Positions 30,004 to 37,849 of a stretch of DNA of 38,974 nt are shown here, piece by piece; position 1 is the stretch's first letter, and each line of letters opens with the position of its first letter. A model generated the notes under the pieces. It saw only the letters and a list, made by a program, of their open reading frames with translations. It had not been told where the DNA came from and searched no databases. This DNA is from SG8-39 sp041558415 (GTDB taxonomy: Bacteria; Pseudomonadota; Gammaproteobacteria; Burkholderiales; SG8-39), in NCBI GenBank assembly GCA_041558415.1, contig JBFFEY010000024.1:1-38974 (forward strand), written 5' to 3'. The translations under genes were made by a program, and so were the position numbers.

Positions 30004-31263
30004 ATGAAAAGCGTCGAAATCAACGGCCGCCGTTACCGCTGGATGACCGAGCCGCTGGTGGTGGTCTGCATCGACGGCTGCGAATTCGGCTATCTCGAGC
30101 AGGCGGCGGCCGCGGGGCGCACGCCCTATCTCGCCGGCCTGCTCGGCGAGGGCACGGCATTCGAGGGCGACTGCGTGGTGCCGACCTTCACCAATCCGAA
30201 CAACCTGTCGATCGTCACCGGCGTGCCGCCGGCGGTACACGGCATCTGCGGCAACTATTTCTACGACCGCGAGGCCGGCGCGGAGGTGATGATGAACGAC
30301 CCGCGCTACCTGCGCGCGGGCACGGTGCTGGCGGCGTTTGCCGACGCCGGTGCGCGGGTCGCGGTGGTCACCGCCAAGGACAAGCTGCGCACGCTGCTCG
30401 GCCATCGGCTGCAGGGCATCTGCTTCTCGGCGGAGAAGGCGGCCGCCGCGACGCTGGCGGAGAACGGCATCGACGACGTCGTCGGCCTGGTCGGCCAGCC
30501 GGTGCCGTCGGTGTACAGCGCGGCGCTGTCGGAGTTCGTCTTTGCCGCGGGCGTGAAGCTGATGGAGACGCGCCGCCCGGACCTCATGTACCTGTCCACC
30601 ACCGACTACGTGCAGCACAAGTTTGCGCCGGGCAGCGACGGCGCGAATGCCTTCTACGCCATGATGGACGGCTACCTCGCGCGGCTCGATGCGCTGGGCG
30701 CGGTGCTGGCGATCACGGCGGACCACGGCATGAATGCCAAGACGCGCGCCGATGGCTCGCCCAACGTGATCTACCTGCAAGACCTGCTCGACGGCTGGAT
30801 CGGCGCCAATCGCGCGCGCGTCATCCTGCCGATCACCGATCCCTACGTGGTGCACCACGGGGCGCTCGGATCGTTCGCCACGGTCTACCTCGACGCCGCC
30901 GAGCGCGAGGCGGTGCGTGCGCGCCTTGCGGCGCTCGAAGGCATCGAATGCGTGTTGTCGAATGCCGAGGCCTGCGCGCGCTTCGAGCTGCCGCCCGACC
31001 GCATGGGCGACCTGGTGCTCGTCTCCGGCAGGCACGTGGTGCTCGGCACCAGCGCTGCGCGCCACGACCTCTCCGGGCTGGACGCGCCGCTGCGCTCGCA
31101 CGGCGGAATCTCCGAGCAGACGGTGCCGCTCGTGTTCAACCGCCGTACGGCGGGCATTCCGGGGCGCACGCGGTTGCGCAATTACGACGTACTCGAGGTG
31201 GCCCTGAATCACCTCGCGCCCGCCATGCCCCAGACGGCTGTCATGCGTGCGAACCCGCAGTAG
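30004..31263 (+). CDS. phnA: Phosphonoacetate hydrolase (alkaline phosphatase superfamily)
   Basis: 419 residues from the ATG at 30004 (CGGGAGCC upstream). Zn-dependent hydrolysis of phosphonoacetate to acetate and phosphate, last step of one 2-aminoethylphosphonate route. Visible site: D24 in VCIDGCEFGY, nucleophile T63 in VPTFTNPNNLSIVTG, D/H pair in STTDYVQHKF, D-H in ITADHGMN and a late His in LRSHGGISEQ, the full two-zinc set of PhnA. No phnW/phnY or phosphonate transporter is in the window, so phosphonate use here would be with distant genes. Other alkaline-phosphatase-superfamily phosphodiesterases are the alternative, but the TFTNPNN motif favours PhnA. Confidence 0.92.
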   Translation: MKSVEINGRRYRWMTEPLVVVCIDGCEFGYLEQAAAAGRTPYLAGLLGEGTAFEGDCVVPTFTNPNNLSIVTGVPPAVHGICGNYFYDREAGAEVMMNDPRYLRAGTVLAAFADAGARVAVVTAKDKLRTLLGHRLQGICFSAEKAAAATLAENGIDDVVGLVGQPVPSVYSAALSEFVFAAGVKLMETRRPDLMYLSTTDYVQHKFAPGSDGANAFYAMMDGYLARLDALGAVLAITADHGMNAKTRADGSPNVIYLQDLLDGWIGANRARVILPITDPYVVHHGALGSFATVYLDAAEREAVRARLAALEGIECVLSNAEACARFELPPDRMGDLVLVSGRHVVLGTSAARHDLSGLDAPLRSHGGISEQTVPLVFNRRTAGIPGRTRLRNYDVLEVALNHLAPAMPQTAVMRANPQ

Positions 31264-31298
31264 ACTAACTGGGGTACGCGTATGCAACAGGGGGTGAC

Positions 31299-32288
31299 AT
31301 GAAGCGGATGCCGCGTAGACAGTTCCTCCTCGCAGCATCGGCGCTGGCGGCGGCGCCGCTCGCCGGGGTGCGCGCGCAGGCGAAGAAACCGCTGCGCGTG
31401 GTGTGGTTTTCCGCCGGCGAGCCGGAGAGCCACAAGTCTTACATCGACGCGTTCCGCAGTGGCCTGCGCGAGCTCGGCTACCGCGAGAACCAGGACGTCG
31501 TCATCGACTACCGCTGGCGCGGCGAGACCATCAAGCCCTATCGCTGGATGGCCGCCGACATCGTCGAGGAAAAGCCCGACGTCATCGTCGCCACCTGCGA
31601 GATCTCCGCCAAGGCCGCGCTCGGCGTGACCGACAGCATCCCGATCGTCATGGCGGCGAGCAGCGATCCGGTGGCGCACGGTCTGGTGAAGAGCCTGGCG
31701 CGCCCGGAAAGAAACCTGACCGGACTGTCGTTCAACGAATTCGAGGTGAGTGCCAAGCGCCTCGAACTGCTGCGCGAGGTGGTGCCGGGGCTGCGGCGCG
31801 TCGGCGCGATCATGCCGGCGGACGAGTCGATCAGCAAAGTCGAGCTCGCGGAAATCGAGCAGCTGGCGCGCGCCCATCAGATCGAGCTGGTGAGCCATCG
31901 CGTCCCGGGCGAGGATTTCGAGGCGGCCTTCGCCGCCATGCGCGAGGCGAAGGTGCAGGGCATCCTCGATTTCGCGACGCTGTCGGTGAACTTTCCCTAC
32001 CAGCGCGAGTTCACCGCGCTGGCGCTCGCCTCGCGCATCCCGGTGGCCTACAACCTGCGCGAGATGGTCGAGGCGGGCGGCCTCATGTCCTACGGCCCGG
32101 TGGCGCGCGTGGTGTTCCGGCGCGCCGCGTACTACGTCGATCGCATCGCCAAGGGCACCAGCCCGGACGAGCTGCCGATCGAGCAGCCGTCGCGCTTCGA
32201 GACTGCGATCAATCTCGACACCGCCCGCAGGCTCGGCATCACGTTTCCGCAAACGGTTCTGCTGCGCGCGGACACGGTGATCGGCTGA
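31299..32288 (+). CDS. ABC transporter substrate-binding protein (ABC_sub_bind family), orphan
   Basis: 329 residues from the ATG at 31299, with AGGGGG upstream. RRQFLLAASALAAAPLAG near residue 6 is a Tat-type signal (RRxFL). The mature part has two alpha/beta lobes: VVWFSAGEPESHKSYIDAF, FRSGLRELGYRENQDVVIDYRW, A-A-D-I-V-E-E-K-P-D-V-I-V-A, SLARPERNLTGLS, KRLELLREVVPG and RIPVAYNLREMVEAGGLMSYG. This is the ABC_sub_bind (YnjE/TrpX-type) family, proposed to bind amino acids such as tryptophan, though most members are unassigned. No permease or ATPase adjoins it, as is common for expanded orphan families in Betaproteobacteria. Confidence 0.9.
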   Translation: MKRMPRRQFLLAASALAAAPLAGVRAQAKKPLRVVWFSAGEPESHKSYIDAFRSGLRELGYRENQDVVIDYRWRGETIKPYRWMAADIVEEKPDVIVATCEISAKAALGVTDSIPIVMAASSDPVAHGLVKSLARPERNLTGLSFNEFEVSAKRLELLREVVPGLRRVGAIMPADESISKVELAEIEQLARAHQIELVSHRVPGEDFEAAFAAMREAKVQGILDFATLSVNFPYQREFTALALASRIPVAYNLREMVEAGGLMSYGPVARVVFRRAAYYVDRIAKGTSPDELPIEQPSRFETAINLDTARRLGITFPQTVLLRADTVIG

Positions 32289-32429
32289 CGCTGCCGCGCG
32301 AGCTTTTCGCGCACGATCAAGGACTTGTCGGGAAGCGTGGGTGCGCGATGCGCACGCGCCTTGCTTCCCGCTTTGCTTCGCGCCGTGCTGCGGCTAACCT
32401 GCATCAAACGCAGGGGGGGCGGACATCAA

Positions 32430-33548
32430 ATGACGAACAGAACGATCCTCTGGATGATCGGCTTTCTCGCCGCGGTGGTCGTCGTGTCGGCGGCCCTGTA
32501 CCGGCCGCTCGCCGCGGCGTTCATGGCCAATCCGATCTTCAACGGCATGATCGTCGGCGTGCTGCTGGTGGGCATCGGCGTGGCGTTCGTCCAGGTGCTC
32601 AGCATGCAGCGCGAAAGCGACTGGGTCGACGCGCGCCGCGAGGGACTGCGGCCGCACGGCGCCGACGAACCACGCATGCTCGCGCCGCTGGCGCGCATCC
32701 TGGCGGGGCGCCAAGGCGCACCGCGCATCTCGGCGGTGGTCATGCGTTCGCTGCTCGACGGCGTGCGCCTGCGCCTGGACCAGAACCGCGACATCGCGCG
32801 CTACCTGGTCGGGCTGCTGATTTTCCTCGGCCTGCTGGGCACCTTCTGGGGACTGCTCGATACGGTGGTGTCGGCGGGCAAGGTGATCGCCGGCCTCAAG
32901 GTCGCGGGGGCCGACGTGGGCGCGGCGTTCGCCCGCCTGCGCGACGACCTGCAGGCGCCGCTTGCCGGCATGGGCACCGCGTTCAGCTCCTCGCTGTTCG
33001 GGCTCGCCGGCGCCCTGGTGCTCGGCTTTCTCGACCTGCAGGCGGGGCACGCCGAGAACCGTTTCTTCAAGAACCTCGAGGACTGGCTCGCCGAACTCAC
33101 GCATCTGCCAAGCGCGATCGTGACCGAGGGCGAGGGGACGATCCCGGCCTACGTCGAGGCGCTGCTCGAGAAGACCGCCGACAGCCTGGAGGGTCTCGGC
33201 CGCATCATGACGCGCGGCGAGGAGGAGCGCACGCAGATGCGCGCCGAGCTGCTGCAGCTCACCCAGCGCCTGACCGACCTCACCGACCAGATGCGCGCCG
33301 AGCAGCAGCTGGTGCGCGGCTTGGCGCGCCAGCAGCAGGACCTGCACCCGGTGATCGGGCGGCTGGCGGCGGCGGCGGAAAGCGCCGCCGGCAGCGACGA
33401 AGCGCTGCGCGACCAGCTGAAGGTGCTGGAGGCGGCCCTGAAGCGCGCGGTGGAGGAGGGCATCGCCGAACGCCGGCAGTTCACCGGGGATCTGCGCGCC
33501 GAATTGCGCCTGCTGGCCCGCACGCTCGCAGGACGCAGCGGCGGCTGA
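32430..33548 (+). CDS. MotA/TolQ/ExbB-like membrane protein with long cytoplasmic tail
   Basis: 372 residues from the ATG at 32430 (CAGGGGGGGCGG upstream); the extension to 32325 is not used. Hydrophobic helices at about 8-28, 35-57, 125-148 and 182-204; the last two carry the family signature LGLLGTFWGLLDT and MGTAFSSSLFGLAGALVLG. After residue ~210 comes a mostly helical, charged C-terminal tail (~160 residues, heptad-like, e.g. RTQMRAELLQLTQRLTDL). This 4-TM plus long tail layout recalls ZorA and other 5:2 stator-type motors. The next gene, 12 bp downstream, encodes the matching MotB-like partner. Proposed role: ion-driven torque or force generator spanning the inner membrane; process unknown. 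Confidence 0.9.
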   Translation: MTNRTILWMIGFLAAVVVVSAALYRPLAAAFMANPIFNGMIVGVLLVGIGVAFVQVLSMQRESDWVDARREGLRPHGADEPRMLAPLARILAGRQGAPRISAVVMRSLLDGVRLRLDQNRDIARYLVGLLIFLGLLGTFWGLLDTVVSAGKVIAGLKVAGADVGAAFARLRDDLQAPLAGMGTAFSSSLFGLAGALVLGFLDLQAGHAENRFFKNLEDWLAELTHLPSAIVTEGEGTIPAYVEALLEKTADSLEGLGRIMTRGEEERTQMRAELLQLTQRLTDLTDQMRAEQQLVRGLARQQQDLHPVIGRLAAAAESAAGSDEALRDQLKVLEAALKRAVEEGIAERRQFTGDLRAELRLLARTLAGRSGG

Positions 33549-33560
33549 GGTCGCGCAGCA

Positions 33561-34709
33561 ATGTTCCAGCTCACGCGCCGCTCGCGCACCATCGACATCT
33601 GGCCGGGCTTCGTCGATGCGCTCGCCTCGGTACTCATCGTCTTCATCTTCATGCTGCTGGTGTTCGTGCTGGCGCAGTTCTACGCGACCTGGGAGCTGGC
33701 CGGACGCGACGCGACCATCTCGCGCCTCGAGCGCAGCATCGACGAGCTGGCGCGCACGCTCTCGCTCGAGCGTGACCGCAGCGCCGGTCTCGAGTCGCGG
33801 CTGTCGGAAGTGGAATTGCGCCTGCGCGCCACCCTCGCCGAGCGTGACGCGCTGTTTGGGCGCCTCACCGCCGCGGAGGGACAGCTCAACCTGACGCAGG
33901 CCGAGCTCGAGGAGGCGAAGCGCAGCATCGCGGCCGATCGCGAGACGATCGAGGCGCGCCTGGCCGACATCGCGCGCCTGCAGCAGGACATCGCCGCGCT
34001 GCGCGCGCTGCGCGAGCGGCTGGAGGCCGAGGTCGCAGAGCGCGACACGACGATTGCGCAGGAACGGCAGCTGAGCGCGGCGGCGGAACGCCGGGTCGCG
34101 GAGCTGACGCGTCAGATCGAGGCGCTGCGCGCACAGCTTGCCGCGGTGTCGAGCGCGCTCGCGCTCGAGGAGGCGAAGGTGAAGGAGCAGCAGGTGGAGA
34201 TCGCCGAGCTCGGCCGGCGCCTAAACCTCGCGCTCGCGCGCCGCGTGCAGGAGCTGAACCGCTACCGCTCGGAGTTCTTCGGCCGGCTGCGCGAGGCGCT
34301 GGGCGAGCGGCCCGACATCCGCATCGTCGGCGACCGCTTCGTGTTCCAGTCCGAGCTGCTGTTCGACTCGGGTTCGGCCGAGCTGGGGCCGGGCGGTGCG
34401 GAGCAGATCCGGCGCGTGGCGCGCACGCTGAACGAGGTGTCGAAAAAGATTCCGCGCGACCTCGACTGGGTGCTGCGCATCGACGGCCACACCGACCGGC
34501 GCCCGATCCGCACGTCCAATTTTCCGTCGAACTGGGAGCTTTCCACCGCGCGCGCGCTGTCGATCGTGCGACTGCTGATCGCGGAGGGCGTGGCGCCGCA
34601 GCGCCTGATCGCCGCCGGCTTCGGCGAGTACCGGCCGATTGACCCGGCCAACAACCCGGCTGCCTGGCAGAAGAACCGCCGCATCGAGATCCGCTTCACC
34701 TCGCCATAA
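33561..34709 (+). CDS. MotB/OmpA-like peptidoglycan-binding protein
   Basis: 382 residues from the ATG at 33561. One N-terminal transmembrane helix with a buried aspartate, D19 in IWPGFVDALASVLIVFIF, at the place of the ion-carrying Asp of MotB/ZorB. A long coiled coil follows (~45-240, repeated AExxAxL-type heptads). The C-terminal OmpA/MotB domain includes LLFDSGSAELGPGG, LRIDGHTDRRPI, NWELSTARALSIVRLL and QKNRRIEIRF, the residues that bind peptidoglycan. With the upstream MotA-like protein it forms an inner-membrane motor anchored to the cell wall across the periplasm. It is not a flagellar motAB pair: no motility gene adjoins. Zorya zorC/D/E are also absent. Confidence 0.92.
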   Translation: MFQLTRRSRTIDIWPGFVDALASVLIVFIFMLLVFVLAQFYATWELAGRDATISRLERSIDELARTLSLERDRSAGLESRLSEVELRLRATLAERDALFGRLTAAEGQLNLTQAELEEAKRSIAADRETIEARLADIARLQQDIAALRALRERLEAEVAERDTTIAQERQLSAAAERRVAELTRQIEALRAQLAAVSSALALEEAKVKEQQVEIAELGRRLNLALARRVQELNRYRSEFFGRLREALGERPDIRIVGDRFVFQSELLFDSGSAELGPGGAEQIRRVARTLNEVSKKIPRDLDWVLRIDGHTDRRPIRTSNFPSNWELSTARALSIVRLLIAEGVAPQRLIAAGFGEYRPIDPANNPAAWQKNRRIEIRFTSP

Positions 34710-34715
34710 AGGCAA

Positions 34716-36089
34716 TCAGCGCAGCCGGTCGGCTTCGATCACCGCGGCCTGACGGCGGTCGACCTCGTCGGCGAGCGCGCGCAGCGCCGGCGTCACTTCG
34801 GCGCGATACGGCGTCGGCGCCGGCTCGAGGGCGCGCAGCGGCGCGGGCAGCGACTCGAGGGCGGCGAGGGCGCGTTCGCGCAATTGCGCAAGCGTCGGCG
34901 CCGGCGCCAGCCGCTTGCCGTCGCGCATCACCGGCGCGATGAGCGGCTCGCCCTCGAGCCGCTCGCCCGCGAGCGCGAGCCGGTCGTGGTGCAGCCGCCC
35001 GTCGCGCAGTTCGCGGAACACCTGCTTGCGCCCCGGCCAGGTCGACTTGCCCTCGGAGCGCTTGCGGCGCGCGAGGCCGGCGTATTCCTGCAGCTTGTAG
35101 GCGCAGTCGAGCCCGGGCGCGTCGTCCGAGACCACCAGCGCCGTGCCGACGCCGAAGCCGTCGATTGGCGCCGGCGCGAGCTTGGCCAGTTCGTACTCGT
35201 CGAGTCCGCCGCTGGCGAAGATGCGGATGTCCGGGCAGCCGCCGTCGTCGAGAATCCGGCGCACCTTGTGCGCGTGCGCGGCGAGGTCGCCCGAGTCGAG
35301 GCGCACGGCGCGCACCTGGATGCCCTCGGCGCGCAGCCTCGGCACCAGCGCGACCACCTTGGCGGCACCGGCCTCGGTGTCGTAGGTGTCGACCAGCAGC
35401 ACGGTGTTGTCCGGGTGCGCGCGCGCGAAGTCGAGAAACGCGGCGGTTTCGCTTTCGTGCGCCTGGATGAAGGAATGCGCCATGGTGCCGAAGATCGGCA
35501 GGCCGTAGCGCTGCCCGGCGAGCACCGTCGCGCTCCCGGCAAAGCCGGCGAGATAGGACGATCGTGCCGCGAGCAGGCCGGCCTCCGCGCCGTGCGCGCG
35601 GCGCAGGCCGAAGTCGACCAGCAGCTTGCCCGGCGCGGCGAGCACGCAGCGCGCCGCCTTCGAGGCGATGAGCGAGCAAAAGTGCAGCAGCGCGACGACG
35701 CGCGTCTCGACGAGCTGCGCCTGCGGCAGCGGCGCGACGATGCGCAGGATCGGCTCGTCGGCGAAGAACGGCGTGCCCTCCGGCATGGCGTCGACCTCGC
35801 CGCTGAAGCGCAGCGTCGCCAGCCAGTCGATGAACGCCGGCGGAAAGCCTTTCTGCTGCGCCAGCCATTCCAGCTCGGGCGGCTCGAAGCGCAGCTTCTC
35901 GAGAAAGCCGAGCACCGGCTCGAGGCCGGCGGCCAACAGGAAGTTGCGGCAGGCGGGCAGCTTGCGCACGAAGAACTCGAACGCCGCGGGCGCGTGCATG
36001 CCGCGCTCCCAGTACGCCTTCAGCATGGTGAGCTGGTACAGGTCGGTGAGCAGGGCGCTTGCGCCCGGGTCGCGTTGCGGCAGGGACAT
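34716..36089 (-). CDS. pncB: Nicotinate phosphoribosyltransferase
   Basis: 457 residues from the ATG at 36089; the in-frame TTG at 36119 is less likely. Catalyses ATP-assisted nicotinate + PRPP to nicotinate mononucleotide (Preiss-Handler NAD salvage). Motifs: LLTDLYQLTMLKAYWERG opening, FFVRKLPACRNFLLAAGLE, FGLRRAHGAEAGLLAAR, PIFGTMAHSFIQAHESE (with the catalytic His), VLLVDTYDTEAGA, RLDSGDLAAHAHKVR, IFASGGLDEYELAKL and GFGVGTALVVSDDAPGLDCAYKL. Length and motifs match the long PncB2-type bacterial enzymes. It is divergent from the decarboxylase gene across 68 bp and convergent with the MotB-like gene with 6 bp between. Confidence 0.95.
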   Translation of the reverse strand: MSLPQRDPGASALLTDLYQLTMLKAYWERGMHAPAAFEFFVRKLPACRNFLLAAGLEPVLGFLEKLRFEPPELEWLAQQKGFPPAFIDWLATLRFSGEVDAMPEGTPFFADEPILRIVAPLPQAQLVETRVVALLHFCSLIASKAARCVLAAPGKLLVDFGLRRAHGAEAGLLAARSSYLAGFAGSATVLAGQRYGLPIFGTMAHSFIQAHESETAAFLDFARAHPDNTVLLVDTYDTEAGAAKVVALVPRLRAEGIQVRAVRLDSGDLAAHAHKVRRILDDGGCPDIRIFASGGLDEYELAKLAPAPIDGFGVGTALVVSDDAPGLDCAYKLQEYAGLARRKRSEGKSTWPGRKQVFRELRDGRLHHDRLALAGERLEGEPLIAPVMRDGKRLAPAPTLAQLRERALAALESLPAPLRALEPAPTPYRAEVTPALRALADEVDRRQAAVIEADRLR

Positions 36090-36157
36090 CGGTTCAGCTC
36101 CGCACGAAGTTGAGCTCAATCATAGGGGCATCGGCTGGCGACGCTATAGTGCGTCGC

Positions 36158-37849
36158 ATGAAGGCACGCCAGCCGCAAGCTGCAGCGCGGGGGGCACTCG
36201 GCCGGCTCGATCCGTTCGAGCTGAAGGACCGCCTCATCGCGCGCGCCGCGGCGCAGGCGCGGCGCAGCGCCGGTACGCTGCTCAACGCGGGACGCGGCAA
36301 TCCCGACTGGCTGGTCGCCCCGCCGCGCGACGCCTTTCATCTGCTCGGGCGCTTCGCGCTCGCGGAGGCGCGGGCGGCGCGCGGCGCGGAGTTCGCCCGC
36401 CTGCACGGCGTGGCGGGCGCGCCGCGCGCGGCCGGTATCGCGCGGCGTCTGCGCCGCTTCCTCGCCGCGCGCGGGGCGGCGCCGGGCGCGGCGCTGCTCC
36501 GCGAAGCGCTGCGCACGGCGCGCCGGCTGGGTTGTGCGGCGGACGCCTTCGTGCACGAGCTGGTCGACGGGGTGCTGGGCGACCACTATCCGGAGCCGGT
36601 GCGCATGCTGGCGCACGCCGAACGCGCGCTGCGCGCCTACCTCGAGGCCGAGGGTGTCGCGCGGCGCCGGCGCGCCGCGCTGCGGCTGTTCGCCGTCGAG
36701 GGCGCCACCGCGGGCATCCGCTACAGCTTCGACGCGCTCATTGCCAACCGCCTGCTGCGCAGGGGCGATCGCATCGCGCTTGCCGCACCGATCTTCTCGC
36801 CCTACGTCGAGCTGGTGCGCGACGTGCTGCGCGGCTTCGACGTGATCGAGCTGCAGGCCTCTGCGCTGCGGCGCGACGGCAGCCACCGCTGGCAGTACCC
36901 GGACGCGGAGATCGACCGGCTCGCCGACCGCAGGATCAAGCTGCTGGTGGTGGTCAATCCGAGCAACCCGCCCTCGGTGGCGATGCACCCGAAAAGCGTC
37001 GCGCGCCTGGCGCGCGTGGTGCGGTCGCGCAACCCGAAGCTGCTGCTGATCTCGGACGACGTCTACGCCACCTTCGTGCCGGGCTACCGCTCGCTGCTCG
37101 CCGCGCTGCCGCGCAACACGATCGGCATCTATTCCTTCTCCAAGCATTTCGGCGCCACCGGCTGGCGCCTCGGCGTCGTCGCGCTGCACGACGGCCACGT
37201 CGCCGATGCGCGCATCGCGGCGCAGCCGGCGCGCGAGCGCCGCGCCGTGGCGCGACGCTACGCGCCGCTCGTGCTCGAGCCGCGCAAGATGGCCTTCATC
37301 GACCGCATGGTGGCCGAGAGCCGGGCAATCGCGCTCAACCACACCGCCGGGCTGTCGGCGCCGCAGCAGGTGCAGATGACGCTGCTCGCGCTCTACGGCC
37401 TGAGCGCCGCGGGACGGCGCACGCGCGCCGGGCTGCGCGCGCTGCTCGCGCGGCGCCTGCGCGCGCTGTACGACGGGCTCGGCGTGGCGCTGCCCGCGGA
37501 CCCGCTGCGCGCCGGTTACTACTGCGAACTCGATCTCGCGCTGTGGGCCGAACGCCATCACGGCAAGGCCTTTGCCGCGTGGCTGCAGCGCCGGCACGCG
37601 CCGGTGGACTTCGTGCTGCGCCTTGCCGAGCGTTCGTCGATCGTCCTCATGCCCTGTGCCGCCTTCGGCGGCCCGCCCTGGTCGGTGCGGGTGTCGCTCG
37701 CCAACCTGCCGGAACGCGCCTATGCGGCGATCGGCCGCCACCTCGCCGCGCTGGCGCGCGAGCTCCTGCGCGAATGGCAGGCGAGCAGCGCCTTACGGCG
37801 CGGGCTCAGGCCGCCGCGCGCGTCACGCGCGCCTCGGCGCGCACCGTGA
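36158..37849 (+). CDS. Bifunctional aspartate aminotransferase/aspartate 4-decarboxylase-type enzyme
   Basis: 563 residues from the ATG at 36158. PLP fold-type I: the Schiff-base lysine is K329 in YSFSKHFGATGWRLG; VVNPSNPPS (N267 region) and ISDDVYATFVPG (D300/D301, Y303) are the cofactor-binding motifs, and VRVSLANL near the end carries the carboxylate-binding Arg. The N-terminal LNAGRGNPDWL and the large insert before LFAVEGATAGIRYSFDALIANRLL distinguish aspartate 4-decarboxylases (AsD, L-Asp to L-Ala + CO2) from ordinary AspC; AsD is usually ~530 residues. The C-terminus is longer, Arg/Pro/Ala-rich, and overlaps the convergent aldolase/phosphatase gene by 44 bp. TATAGT at 36144-36149 is a possible -10 very near the ATG. 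Confidence 0.88.
   Translation: MKARQPQAAARGALGRLDPFELKDRLIARAAAQARRSAGTLLNAGRGNPDWLVAPPRDAFHLLGRFALAEARAARGAEFARLHGVAGAPRAAGIARRLRRFLAARGAAPGAALLREALRTARRLGCAADAFVHELVDGVLGDHYPEPVRMLAHAERALRAYLEAEGVARRRRAALRLFAVEGATAGIRYSFDALIANRLLRRGDRIALAAPIFSPYVELVRDVLRGFDVIELQASALRRDGSHRWQYPDAEIDRLADRRIKLLVVVNPSNPPSVAMHPKSVARLARVVRSRNPKLLLISDDVYATFVPGYRSLLAALPRNTIGIYSFSKHFGATGWRLGVVALHDGHVADARIAAQPARERRAVARRYAPLVLEPRKMAFIDRMVAESRAIALNHTAGLSAPQQVQMTLLALYGLSAAGRRTRAGLRALLARRLRALYDGLGVALPADPLRAGYYCELDLALWAERHHGKAFAAWLQRRHAPVDFVLRLAERSSIVLMPCAAFGGPPWSVRVSLANLPERAYAAIGRHLAALARELLREWQASSALRRGLRPPRASRAPRRAP

Noticed and set aside
29935..31338. Minus-strand extension of the deacetylase frame over the phosphonoacetate hydrolase gene
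   Set aside because: The extension is His/Arg/Val-rich antisense of a clear PhnA; deacetylase similarity starts at the ATG at 29934.
32430..34709. Full Zorya anti-phage system
   Set aside because: Only ZorAB-like components exist; no zorC, zorD helicase or zorE nuclease nearby. The next genes are pncB and an aminotransferase.
36110..36157. Sigma-70 promoter for the decarboxylase using TTGAGC and TATAGT
   Set aside because: The two hexamers are ~29 bp apart, too far for a standard promoter; only the -10-like TATAGT is kept as a weak note.
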